DNA of 64,000 nucleotides. Origin: Ophthalmolycus amberensis. Its lineage: Eukaryota > Chordata > Actinopteri > Perciformes > Zoarcidae. How positions within the stretch are numbered: the stretch's first letter is position 1; each line of letters opens with the position of its first letter. This document shows, one piece after another, positions 52,550 to 64,000 of this stretch. The DNA lies in NCBI GenBank assembly GCA_024529925.1, contig JAFEUB010000069.1:1170501-1234500 (forward strand), read 5' to 3'. The position numbers were made by a program, and so were the translations under genes. The notes under the pieces were generated by a model, which had not been told where the DNA came from, made no database searches, and worked only from the letters and a program-made list of their open reading frames with translations.

Positions 52550-55500
52550 GGTTTTATAGTTGAAGCCAGTGGAGCGAGAGGGTGGATAGGGTGAGAGGAA
52601 GAGGACGAAGGACATCCAGGGGAGAGTGAGTTACTGGGGAGTCCCACCGCCATTGAAGCAGGGCAGTGATTTTTACTCTGTGCTCTGTGTCAGAAAAGAC
52701 AAAAAAGACAACTACATCATGCGGGTGAGTGCAACTGGAAGTAGAATCATTGTTTTGCAATGGAAGGTCCATTTGAATATTTGCCCACGTGCTTGGTATC
52801 GTTACGTATCACAGGTGTGTGATCAGCTGCAGCTTCTGGTGCAGTAAGGAACATGTTGGTTCACATTGACACAGCTGATTCTCATTATATCTATTCTATA
52901 TGATATCTAGCAGTTGTGAGTTTATTTTACCTGTTGATCAAACTAGACAGCAACATTTCTTTCAGAATGTATGTGTGCACCAGCCATCTCATTATGTGAA
53001 TGAGCGTATGGGCCTTCTTGTGTGTTAGTGAGTAAATCCTGCTCAACACTGAATAAGGTGTTCACTTCTGCCCTTATCAAAGGTACATGTGTGCTTGTCT
53101 GTGCCTCTAAATAACATGTTCAGTGCTGTGGAAAGGAACATCTACAGGAGGACAATAAAGTTGTGAGTCAAAAAGTCATCAAGTCAGCTAAACGTGCGGC
53201 CTGCACTGATCTCTGACTTTGATTAAAGCTCGTACAACATGGCACGCGTATAGCTTCTCAAAAGCTCTTTGTGAACGTGTCAGTTCAGAGGAACATAATC
53301 CAACAAGGCAGAGAAGTAGAAAGGGGAAAACATGTTCAAGCTTTTATCTGTTCAGTCTGACCCAGTTATACTTTTTCAATGGAGCACATCAGCTGTTACT
53401 GCTGAAGTAAGACGTGGGATATAGTAATGCTGGGCTATCTGATTGATTAGAAATACTGCTCTGACTCATGAAACCGTTTGTGTTAGTCATAGTACAAATT
53501 ACGACATTTAAGCTTTCCAGAAGGCACTTATATGTCATGGCATGACAAAACAGAACTTGCATTTTTAGGTATGTGTTTGTCCACTCTTGGCAACATGACT
53601 CTCTCTAGCTATCTTTCTGGTTTCCCAGGCAGGCGGACCTCCCACTGTTTCGTGCTGTGTCATTCATCTCGCCTTTAATGCTCTCTCGCTTATTCAGTTC
53701 ATACTGTATAACATCAGGGAATGATGAGCTGGTTTTTATGTTGAGATTTCTGGTATCAGTGATGATTGTTTATGATTCTTTTGAGGGTGTCTATTAACCG
53801 GCCTATGTTAAAATCAAGCGTTTAGTTTACATAGAGGGCTCACTATAGTGCAGGTTTTTTTAATTTCGATTTTTTTTAAGCTCCATATTGTACTGTGTGT
53901 GTGGCACCAGTGTGAGGCCAAAACTCTGAACTAAAAAACTCTCAAAAATAAGGGTGAATTTTCAAACATTTGGGGAAAATGTGAAGAGAAGGTATCTCAG
54001 GATCACATTACATCCTGTTCCATAAAGTGAAACGTATATAACTTTAAGCTAAATATATGACACCAAATAGCATTTTTACTAGAATTGAGTACAACTCTGA
54101 TGTTGCATACCAAAGTGCTGCAGGGGTTAATGCACACAAGCGAAACATTCCTTGTTTCAAGAACTTTGAGGGAGATTGGATGTCACAACATGCACAGTAA
54201 AGAACACAGTGTCTGGGTCTTTGACGTATGCAGCTTTTATGTTTTCAGTTGGACATGATCAGTTGAAATGTCTTATGTAAGAGTGTCTCAGGTAGTTTCT
54301 CAACAAACCAGTCTCAGCCAGCACAGGTGATTCATAGCCTGATAAAATAAGCTCTCCGCTGAAAAACAAAACCCTGACCTCTCTCTGTAGAGAGTCTATA
54401 TACTTTGCTTGTTCCTTACATTTGACTGACGAGAGCAGACTGTGGACATGAAACAGAGATGAGATTTCAAAACCTCTCTTGCATCAAAGTTATTATGAAG
54501 CACTTCCTTTAAATGAGGTAGGCCTAACTCGTAGAATGAGCCTGGTGGGAAAGACATTTGCAAATGAGGGAATTTACCTAATCTTAAAACAGAAGTGAAA
54601 ACTATCGAACAGTATAACAGTGTTCCCTGTTAGCTGTTTTGTTTAGCTATGGTTCTAGCAATTCCTCATTTAGTCTAGTCATCAAAGATTCTGCACTAAA
54701 TCCCAAACAAAGTATTGTCTGACAAAAACTGTATACTGTAAATGTGTGTGCACTTCAAACAGTGAATGAAAAGCTGGGCAGACAAGACAAGGGAAGAACA
54801 GCAGGTAGACGACAAGTGCTCCTCAAACCATCAGTTAGTTACTATAGGACCTCAGAGGACCAGAACATGGGTTCAGATGAAATAATGTCAGTGGCCCTTT
54901 ACAGTGGGTTATTTGAGAATGTGTCACAGCCAATATTGAGTCTACTTTTTTCCCTTTACAATTGTAAACGATCTGTCCGAGCTAGTGATTCACTCACTAG
55001 TTGTGTCCAAATTCACACACAAGAGAAAACACTATAACAGCCCTCTTTAGCGTGAAATTGGACGATGCAGCTGCTGGACACTTGTACTCAATATCCCATA
55101 ATCCGGTGTGTCCTCCTCAGAGTATTCAGCTTTATCCACAGGTGGAGTCATGAAATATAATGTAATATCAAGTAACTTGAAAATGTAAAAACACAATACC
55201 CGTACCTCATTGAAAATGGAAAAAAAAGAAACTAAGAATCCAAATTAGTTCATATTACATTACTCATTAAATCTAAAGGCTATAAATGCTGTTTTTCAAA
55301 ATAAAATGTCCTAAATGACAATGTGAAACAATGTGAAAGGAGTTGCTCGAAGTGATAAATAGCTCCCCTTGGCTTTACCAAGCTTTACAAATTGCAGCAG
55401 GAACGAGTCCTAAACCCCAGAAATTAATAACGTTTGCATTTCCGGTCGCGTCTCGACGTCAATTGGTTTTTGTTGCGTGGAATGAGGTCTGTTGTTAACA

Positions 55501-56105
55501 CGAGTTTAAGAGATTTTAAAGTTGTGTTGTCGGACATGAAATACGCAGGTAAATATCCCAGTCGTGAATTGTGAAGCTGTTTACGTGTCTTAAAAAAGGC
55601 TGTTGCTCACAAGTGAGTAAATTAGACTACAAAACGCCAAACACTCGTTTGCTTTGATTTAGTGACGTTGAGGTCATGCGACCGTGTAGTTCGTTTATTA
55701 GTTTTTTTTAATTCTGGTGATTGCATTTACTTGTATGTATCATATTCGTTTGTTTGCACCAGACAGCAGACAGACTGAGTTAGCCACTTACTGGTGAACA
55801 GAAGCATTTAGCGGCTTGAGAGCCAGATATTTCCTGTGGTTTCACATAGACGCTGCCACACTACGCCCTCACAATATTGTACAGTCAGACTCTATTCATT
55901 TCATGGTGGGGTGGAGGAGTCTGTCCAATAACGGACTACGGGAACTGCCTGTGGAGCGACGGTCTGTGGCACACTATGTTCCATGTTGGTAATCCTTTTG
56001 TGGCTCCTCACCTGGATATGCATTGTATTATACACCTGTTTCACGCATGACTCACGTTTTTGTGTTTTGTAGTACTTTGGACAGATAGATGCAACTTATT
56101 CTCAC

Positions 56106-59100
56106 ATGTTTTCACCCGGAAATAAACACAAAAGGCCCATCCAAACAGATCATGAAAGTTTGGAATATTACATGGAAATCAATGGATCGCCTCCACCTCG
56201 ATATACACACACTGTATATTTGATCTCAAGCCACGCAATTTTTTGTTTCGACACCTGTGCTAACCTTGTCTTATGTATCCTTGATATTCCTTCCACAGAC
56301 GATCACCCAGGTGCCCGAGGAAAGCACTAGACCACTGAATCCCAGCCAGGCAGGTAAGCTGTCGTTTGGGGTTGGTTTCATGTAATTATATATCTATATA
56401 TATGTTGCTTTATGAATATCGTCCCCTTTTTTCTATCGTTTCCTCCCGTATGTATCTTTGTTCTTGTCAGTGGTTCCACGGCCAGGCCGCCACAGAAAGC
56501 CCATGACCGCTCCAAAGACTCAGGAAGACAAGGCGTCTAAGAGGAAGAAAGTGTTGCTTACTGTCCTGACAGTTGTGGTCTTACTGGGCATACTGGTCAC
56601 TGCAGCATACTTCAGTGAGTCACAATTCTTGGAAGTAGTTTCTCCCTCAAAGGACAAATGCAAACACTACAAAATGGCAGTCCAAACAGGCCCCTCCCTC
56701 ATATTTCCATCAGCCTTCACTGTTTGGATACTAGAGGAACATGTTTAGCAAAGGTGTACAATTGATGACAGAATTCAGTGTCTTTGTTTTGCCCTTCCCT
56801 TCACAATGTGCCGCTCTGTTTCCCTCCAGTAAAGCAGCTGATCGACAGCAAATATTTCTTCTGCAAGAGTTCCGTGAAGTTCATCCCATTAGACAAAGCC
56901 TGTGACGGGAAAGATGACTGCTCTGGAGGAGAGGATGAAATTACATGTTTGGCAAGCTATACGGCCAACACTACCTTTCCAGGTAAAAGAAAACACCTGA
57001 CTCTGTCGCTTTGTCATCACGGACACAAAAACAACGCTTGGAAAAAAAAGAAGAATCTTCCTTTTTTTTCCCCATTTCTCCCTGCAGTGCGTCTCATGAC
57101 AGGGAAGCAGGTCCTGCAGGTGTACAGTCGCGGCCAAGGCTGGCGGAGTGTGTGTAGCGACAACTGGAGCAAGCAGTACACAGAGAAAGCATGCAGACAA
57201 CTAGGCTACACAACGTGAGTTTGCACATGAATACCAGATTGCTTCCATTGCAAAGTTTGTGTCGCTAATTGAATGTGTTATTTGACCTGAAATCAAGTCT
57301 TACACCCCTCCCCCTTCTGTCTAAACAGTAACCCTCGTAGCACCAGTGTCCCGGTGGACACCTTGACGTCTTCCCTGAAAAAAGGGACCGTTCACAGCTA
57401 TCAAGCCTGGTACCACGAACAAACCCATACATCAGGCTACCATAGACCAGTGAGTAAGGCATCTGTCATGAAATAGGAAAAATCCCTGTTAACATCAGAC
57501 CTGAAGTCATCTAAAATATCAGTGCTGTCCAGGAAACTCTGTGTGCTGTTGCTGTTGACATTACTTTTATGTCAAGAGAGACAAAGACACAGCTGTTGAC
57601 AGAGAGCTGATTCCCATCTGAACTAGAAAGTGTCTGTTGTCTTGAAAATAAAAGCAATATGCACTTCTCTCTTCCTGTTTGAAAAATTCTCTTTCCCCTT
57701 TCAGCTTTTTGCTCTTGCTCTCCCCGTTCATTTCTCTTCTTGCTGATGTCTGTTCTCACAGTTTCTGTTCCTAAAAGACAAAAAAATCCCACAGTTTTTG
57801 TTCTCTCTCTTTCTCATCCCTTATGAAAGTGAACAAAAAGATGGGTAGTTTACTCAAACAAAGCAGAAGAGAAACAGAGACAAAGTTCAGCATGGGTGAA
57901 TTTTGGTCAACATTTGACTGTGTATTTTGTCTGTTTGGCTCATTTTTGAGTCGCTTATTTGTGGCGCCATGTGCAACTCTAAATATTTGGTGAATGCATT
58001 TTGTTTCCCCAACAGCAGTGTATGCAGATCTGGATCTGTGATATCTTTGACATGTTCAGGTGAGTTTCCTTTTTTGAAAAAAAACAACCACCGTCACTAA
58101 CATTGTTTACAGTTTTTTAGCAGAGTAAGAGTCATGGTTCGTGGGTGGAGATGACCGTTGTCGGACCAGTTTTACACTAACAGGCCAATACACGTCCTAG
58201 CAGCAAAACTCCTTCTTAGCAACATGAGATGTTTGTTTTTTTTAAGTTGTGGACAGGGAAACAACTTGTCTTACCTGACCTTTACTGTTTATCTAGATGG
58301 ATAAAAAAAAACATGCAATACAAGTTAGATTGAAGTGGACCACAGTAAATGCAATGATCTTAACAAGATAACTTTGTTCATCAGACTGTGGAGAGGTGGG
58401 CCCTGGGGACCGCATTGTCGGGGGTGCAGATGCTTCCATTGTGGACTGGCCCTGGCAGGTTAGCCTGCAACAGGGGGGCCATCACACATGTGGAGGCTCA
58501 CTGGTGTCACCGCTTTGGGTCGTCACTGCCGCCCACTGCTTTACCAGGTCAGTGTAGTTTCCATAAATACCATTTCCAATGAATAACCTTTTGTGGTAAA
58601 CATCATGAACTCATGCTCACACCTCCTGCCCACTCTCTTCCGTTGGGCCTTGCAGTAGTAAAAAGGAGGTGAGTCGCTGGAGAGTGGTGTCAGGCCGGAC
58701 GTCCATTGGCACACTTGGAGGTTCCTATGTGGACAGGATCATAATGAATGGAGACTATGACCCAGCACGAAACGACTACGACATTGCACTGATGAGACTC
58801 AGCAGCCCAATCACAGTGGGAGGTTAGAGTTTTATTTGTTACTCCATAAAAACATGGATTGGTATGTGTATTAGTATGTGGTTTAACTGACCTTGTGGAG
58901 TCTGTAGTTGAAATTTAAACCTGAACAGTTCTGAGAAGGGAGAGTGAGTACGTAGGCTTTACTCTATTGCCCTCTTGTGGTGTGTACGTCAAACAGCATG
59001 CTCTTTACTCTGAATCAAACTCGGGCCGTGTGATCAACAGTCTAACTTTAACTGTACCATCTATTTGCCAAAGCTGTGACAAAAGCAAAATAATAAGAAG

Positions 59101-59883
59101 GCTAAAATGTTCATAATGAATGCCCTGTACCTGTCCTTCAGTGGCCCGCAAGCCGGTTTGTCTACCTCCTAAAGCCTTTGGCCTTCTTGCCCCGGCCTCC
59201 ATGACTGTGACTGGCTGGGGATACCTAGAGGAAAACGGTGAGAAACCTACACACTACCCCTCGTCATCATCAACTGTCACCTTGTGAACAAAAATAGAAG
59301 TTACCTCTATCACTGAGTGTTGCATCCTTGTCCCTTCAGGTCAAGTCTCTTCTACGCTTCAGGAGGCCATGATCCCTTTGATAGACCGCGCTAAGTGTTC
59401 CAGCCCCACAGTGTATGGCAGCGCCATAACCCAGAGGATGATCTGTGCTGGTTTACTGGAGGGGGGAGTGGATGCCTGCCAGGTAACAGTCCACTTAAAT
59501 CCAGATTAAGACTGCAAATTAAAGAATTGGTTGTAGTTTGTAAAATGGTGCAACATTGATGTTCTCTTCTAGCAAATGGTTTAGATATTCAGATGTTATA
59601 AAGATGTTATTGTGCTGTTATGACTCCCAGGGGGACAGTGGGGGTCCTTTGGTGTACTTCACGGACTCTAAATGGTATCTGGTTGGAGTGGTGAGCTGGG
59701 GCGTTGGCTGTGCTCAGAAGAAAAGGCCAGGTGTTTACTCCAACGTTGAAGAGATGTTGAACTGGATTCATACAGTCATTGAGGTACAGAATACAATATG
59801 ATACATACAAAAATACGAGGACTGCAATACATTCAAAACCCGCCCTGATAGTTTCAACTTCATCCCTCCAGAAGAACCCCTGA
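56106..59883 (+). CDS. tmprss4: transmembrane serine protease 4, with an apparent 1-bp frameshift
   Basis: Exons: 56,106-56,213; 56,299-56,353; 56,471-56,614; 56,830-56,982; 57,088-57,214; 57,329-57,449; 58,016-58,059; 58,385-58,547; 58,656-58,822; 59,142-59,237; 59,340-59,482; 59,631-59,783; 59,872-59,883. The cytosolic tail has PPRY (30-33), one helix spans about 82-101, then come an LDLa unit (CDGKDDCSGGEDEITC), SRCR, and a trypsin domain after R|IVGG. The triad is TAAHC, DYDIAL and GDSGGP, with a trypsin-like D in DACQ. The exons sum to 1,486 nt, one too many: the A6 run at 57,378-57,383 puts exon 6 out of phase with exon 7. Read literally, translation stops at 58,461-58,463, before the catalytic His. 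One fewer A restores phase and SRCR-like residues. The start is tentative: the first coding exon rests on an open frame and a weak donor (gtatat). It is an epithelial surface protease. smim35 lies upstream, head to head. Confidence 0.85.
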
Positions 59884-60078
59884 GGTCCTCCATCGTGAAG
59901 AGCAGCCACCTGGAGACTCCAGTCTGGTCTACCTTTGGACAGCCCGTGAAACTAAAAGAAAGCTTTTAATTCAGTGTGGCTGACTGAAGATGGGGAGACA
60001 GAAGTAGAGAAAGGGGAAGTTTAAGATCAATCTCAGCAGCAACACAGAATATCTGTTAAACACGGCCATATCCAAGAA

Positions 60079-60142
60079 CACACACACACACACACACACA
60101 CATGTGTATACACACACACACACACTCACACACTCACACACT
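60079..60142. repeat. (CA)n microsatellite, interrupted
   Basis: CA units broken by TGTGTATA and CACT, in the tmprss4 3' UTR. Confidence 0.88.
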
Positions 60143-60526
60143 TGATACAAAACTTATTTCAGGTGTTTGTGCCATTTCAGGTTTTTATCTCAGGGGACAT
60201 TATTTATGGCATGTGTCACTGGCTGGTCTGGGATGGTTTAAGCTTTTACAATGTTTTAATTTGACAGACACAATTCACTGATTAGTGCAATATGTAAGAA
60301 AATAGTCATTGGTATTAAAGTGAGGACGTGGTAATAAGTGCACAACCTGTTTAGACTGGGAAGATTGTGGAGTTTACCAGACTGGCAGACCTTAACCATG
60401 ATGTACTTTATTACTATGTGCTATGATTTTAGGTGTGCAATGTGTTCATACCGTAAACTGCTGATAGGAAAGGTGATAGACGGGGTAAAGCTGTGCTATG
60501 GTAATGTCAGTGTGAAGCCTCAGGTT

Positions 60527-60536
60527 AATAAATAAA
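60527..60536 (+). terminator. candidate polyadenylation signals of tmprss4
   Basis: Two overlapping AATAAA motifs (AATAAATAAA) about 640 bases past the tmprss4 stop. A further AATAAA lies near 61,298. Confidence 0.5.
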
Positions 60537-60539
60537 AGT

Positions 60540-61132
60540 AATTCAAAGTCCAGGAGTTTAAGGCATTTATGGTGCTGATTCAGTTGATCTGATGTGTTAC
60601 CTGATTACAGGGAACATTTACCTTTTTATACAACACAAATGTTGTGCTCACTTCCCACAACACATTTATTCAAATGAGCACTTTAAGTGGAATGTGAGAA
60701 TTACTTGACCTTACTGTATGTACAGCTGATTAAAGTCTAATAATGCACTGAAGACTAAAACTCAAATCACACTGTTATGTTCTCATAGTGCCGTCAGAAA
60801 ACTCACACCACGGCCAGAATATTCAGAGGTGTTTACAGAGGTTTTCCTATCACAGCTACAAGGAATTCAAATGCAAATAAATGTAATTTCCTAAAGTTTG
60901 AATGTGAGCAACAGATATTTTATGTTTATTTGTAAAAATGTGCACACTCAGGCAAAACACTTATTTCTTGATTTTAATCATTCCATTTGTAGCAAAGTAA
61001 AAGGCTACAGCTACCTGCGTTTCTGGTTTATATATAGTTCTCTAGTCTATGGAGATCTACACAATTAGTTGAAATTGGCCCCTCTGAATTTAAAAACTAG
61101 TTTATATGTTGTTTAATTACTTTATATATATT

Positions 61133-61186
<54 letters not shown>

Positions 61187-61617
61187 ACAAACAGCATTTC
61201 TTTCCAGATTTGGTGCATGCCACGGTGGCTAACATTTGACTGTATATATGGTACATTGTGTTGATTTTTATTTACCTGTAAATAGGTTGTAAATATAATA
61301 AAGATATTCTTATGTAACATGCCAATTGTTTTGTCACACAACTGCAAATGTATGTGCTGGAAACTGAATCTCTCTCTCCTTGTTCCATTCAGTGTTACTC
61401 TCCTCCCAAGCACACATCCTCCAACCCAAATTTAACAAAGGCGACAACAGGGAACAGAATTCATAAATTGCGCTCAAGAGATGATCCAAATGACAACTGT
61501 CATCTCATATTTCAGGAACATTACTTGGAACGACACGGTATTGCGTAAAAAAGACGGATTCTTCCACCGTCACCCAATGTTAAAAAATAAGGACAGTTGA
61601 TTATGAATGAAAAAACA
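60540..61617. other. tmprss4-mre11 convergent intergenic region
   Basis: Short AT-rich spacer between the 3' ends of tmprss4 and mre11, with no coding exon. Contains the AT repeat at 61,138-61,181. Confidence 0.6.
61138..61181. repeat. (AT)n microsatellite
   Basis: About 21 AT units. Confidence 0.9.
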
Positions 61618-61623
61618 TTTATT
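61618..61623 (-). terminator. candidate polyadenylation signal of mre11
   Basis: AATAAA on the minus strand, about 375 bases past the mre11 stop codon. Confidence 0.5.
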
Positions 61624-61995
61624 TCCTGAATATCAGAGCTATAAAGGCCAATGACAAAACCCAACTTGAATCAGTGTTGACGTACAGTAGCACATGTGCT
61701 GCACCAGTTGAAAGGTTCAGGTGGTGTCTTGTCTGAAAGCCATCTCCACCCTGGCCCCCTAAAGCCTTTATCCTTCACCAAAACAGATTGATTGGACAGT
61801 TTTACACCAAGCAGTAGCTCATCAACTTAATTATCTATTGTCAACAATAGGAGGACTGAGTGCTGAGATAATTTAACATTTACTTTAAAGTCCAGAACAC
61901 ATTGCAGCAGCAGCAGCTCACATGCTAATTAGCATTTACAGATTTTTGGGGAAATCAACAACATTAACAAGAGTTACATGATGGAAGCACTTATG

Positions 61996-64000
61996 TTATC
62001 TCCTTGAATGACGGCTGGGGCCTTTGAAAGGGTCCTGGTCAGGAAAGGGAGATGGAAAAGAGATTACAACATTCGCATCGTTAAGATAATCGAGTAGAGT
62101 TAAATACATTTTTGGCAAGCAAATATAAAATGGATTAAGTGTAGGGGTACAGATTTTTGTTGAGATTGTAATACGAAAAGATATGAGGACTTCAGATTGG
62201 TTTAAATCTTTTTCTCCGATCTCTTTTTACCTCATCATCACTGTCATCAAATGCAACTCCTCTAGATGACTGGCTCTGGCTCTGAGAGCTGGACTTGGTG
62301 AAGGACGATGACGCTGATGCTGTCCTGTAGTCAGCAAAGGAAGGAGCCAGGGTAAAAGAAATGATCAAAAGAAGCATCACAGATTTAAAATATAAAGTAA
62401 GGCACAGAGAGGATGAATCCAGCATGGACAGCTGCGTGTCTCTGCAGGTTTTTCTCTTCATAATGTACTGGACCACCACATTGTAGACCGAACACAGACA
62501 TGCCTTGGAGGGGGTCGGGTAGCTTTCATTACGGGCATATCGTCATCCGAGTCATCAATGATCACCTGGAGATAGATAGAGATGCGAAGCAAGTTTAGAG
62601 GAAGGTACAGTTTACATATTGTAGGTGTGTGTGTGTGTCGTCATTTGACTTACCGGTACTTCATCTGCAGTCCGGGATGATCTCTGGGATGAAGCTTGAA
62701 ATGCTGAAAAATGAGGTATAAAGAAGTGGGAAGAGAGACAGGTTGAAGTCAAGGATGACATTTAAAGTGACGCCGCAGTCTGGCACATAAGTGTTGTCTA
62801 CAGAACGTTAACTGTGCGTCTATAGATCTCCACACACACACACACATAATGTCACACTCTCCTACCTTGCATAATGCTCCTGCTCTGGGTTGTTGCTGAG
62901 GATTTCTGGGAACGGCCCTGACCAGCTGGCTTTGGTTCAGAGGCAGTTGCACCTGGGTGGACAGATGAACAACTCAGAACAAGGATTTATGATGCAATGC
63001 ACAACATCTCCATATATATATATAAATATACTGTGCATCTACTATTTATCACCATCTTACTCTCGCTGCACCTCTACTTTTACTCCATCTTCGCGACAGA
63101 TACTATGATAACTCACCTCTCCCCCTTCCCCGGCCACCCCGCCCCCTGCCTCCTCGTCCTCGTGTGGGGGGTGCAAACGGGGCCGAGCCTTCGTCAGAGT
63201 CCAAAGTCAGCTCATTGGATATATCAGAGTCTGCAGGCTCATTTCCACGCTCCAAACGGTGAGCTTTGGCTCTGTTGATAGCCTGAGAGATGGAGAGATG
63301 AAGCGCACACAGTGTAACACAACAGACCACACAACATGGCTTGTGTGCAATCATTACTTACTTCTTTGATTTCATTCTCTTCCTCGGTTGTGTTCTTTTT
63401 GGAGTCTCTGAATCGCCGGATCTGGAAGTGTGGAAGCATGCATTCTTTTAATGACGTGCAACATTACCATCCTCTGTCCTACTTCCCATGCTAGCCCCAG
63501 CCCTTACCTCAGCGTCTATGTCCTGCTCCGTGGTTACTCCTCTGGCCTGGAGGTGGCGCTGTGTCCTCTCTAACTGGTAGGTGATCAGCTCCTCAATTGC
63601 GTCTTTCTCATCTTTGTCTACAAACTCCTGAATTGCCTTCCCCATGCCCTGCTCCGTCAGAAGGGACAGCTGCACTGTCTGTTGAGATATGCACACACTT
63701 TTTAAGAAGGAAAATTCAACAGAAACAGTAGTTAAGTGTTATGAAACCCTGTAAGTGTGTGAATGTAAATCTGTGTGTGTGTGTGCAGTACCTGTTCGGT
63801 CGCCTCAAAGTACTGTTTGACCAGGTCCTCCACTCTCAGCCCCTCTACTGCGGAGGTTTTTAACAGTTTGCCGTAGTCCAAATTGACCTCATCTAAAAAG
63901 CACAAAGATTGAAACATGTCAAATGCTGTAAATCAACCAATGGTGTCTCCTGTAGATCCATAGCTGTGTATTTAGTGAGTCAGACCCTTGATGTCCTCCT
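61996..64000 (-). CDS. mre11: double-strand-break repair nuclease MRE11, C-terminal half (cut by window edge)
   Basis: Minus-strand exons, gene order: 64,000-63,986 (partial), 63,892-63,792, 63,678-63,508, 63,421-63,362, 63,282-63,117, 62,952-62,866, 62,703-62,654, 62,565-62,504, 62,324-62,231 and 62,034-61,996. Phase is unbroken. The product matches the MRE11 DNA-binding and C-terminal regions: LRVEDLVKQYF, VQLSLLTEQGMG, QEFVDKDEKDAIEEL and RRFRDSKKNTTEEE. An Arg-Gly-rich GAR motif (RGRGGRGRGGRGRGRG) follows, then acidic blocks (VIIDDSDDD, FDDSDDEDPF) and the end SRHSRR. MRE11 is the nuclease of the nuclear MRN complex with RAD50 and NBN, which senses and trims DNA breaks; the GAR motif is arginine-methylated in mammals. 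The phosphoesterase domain lies beyond the right edge. The intron after exon 62,565-62,504 uses a GC donor. Confidence 0.95.

Larger units (their letters stand above)
46361..56000. other. gene-free region between smim35 and tmprss4
   Basis: I found no splice-consistent coding exon. The region holds several microsatellites, a hAT-like end and the long inverted repeat at 51,295-52,102. An ATG followed by a donor at 55,536-55,549 may belong to a noncoding first exon of tmprss4. Confidence 0.5.

Noticed and set aside
55536..55549. ATG just before a donor site as the tmprss4 start
   Set aside because: It leaves phase 1, and joining to either following exon reaches a stop quickly; more likely a noncoding first exon with a short upstream ORF.

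Overview
This window is nuclear DNA from a bony fish, most likely a percomorph teleost. The evidence is split vertebrate genes with GT-AG introns, a gene order matching part of human 11q23.3, teleost-type dispersed repeats (an L2-type LINE 3' end, a SINE tail, a TTAA-flanked MITE, a solo LTR) and many long CA, CT and AT microsatellites. No bacterial, viral or CRISPR-like gene content was seen.

Layout, left to right. 1-9,900 has no gene I can support; it holds a SINE tail, a CpG-richer patch and a 100-bp purine tract. Two FXYD regulators of Na,K-ATPase follow on the minus strand: an fxyd2-like gene (10,002-11,715) and fxyd6 (14,785-18,470). After a gene-poor stretch with a 120-bp CT tract comes tmprss13 on the minus strand (25,086-33,374, 12 coding exons). 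il10ra is on the plus strand (37,217-41,138, 7 coding exons, 578 aa) with a solo LTR about 0.7 kb upstream. smim35, a 74-aa single-pass membrane protein, is on the minus strand (44,110-45,385). An L2 LINE fragment and a 10-kb gene-free region follow, the latter carrying an exceptional 300-bp-arm inverted repeat. tmprss4 is on the plus strand (56,106-59,883) and the 3' half of mre11 is on the minus strand, running off the right edge (61,996-64,000).

I rebuilt every gene exon by exon from splice sites and codon phase. Phase is continuous in all of them except tmprss4, where one surplus A in an A6 run breaks the frame in the scavenger-receptor (SRCR) part. That is either a sequencing or assembly error or a real null allele.

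Functionally this is an epithelial and immune block: two pump modulators, two membrane-anchored serine proteases sharing one exon plan, the ligand-binding chain of the IL-10 receptor and a small membrane protein. A DNA double-strand-break repair nuclease adjoins it; in human its gene lies elsewhere on chromosome 11.
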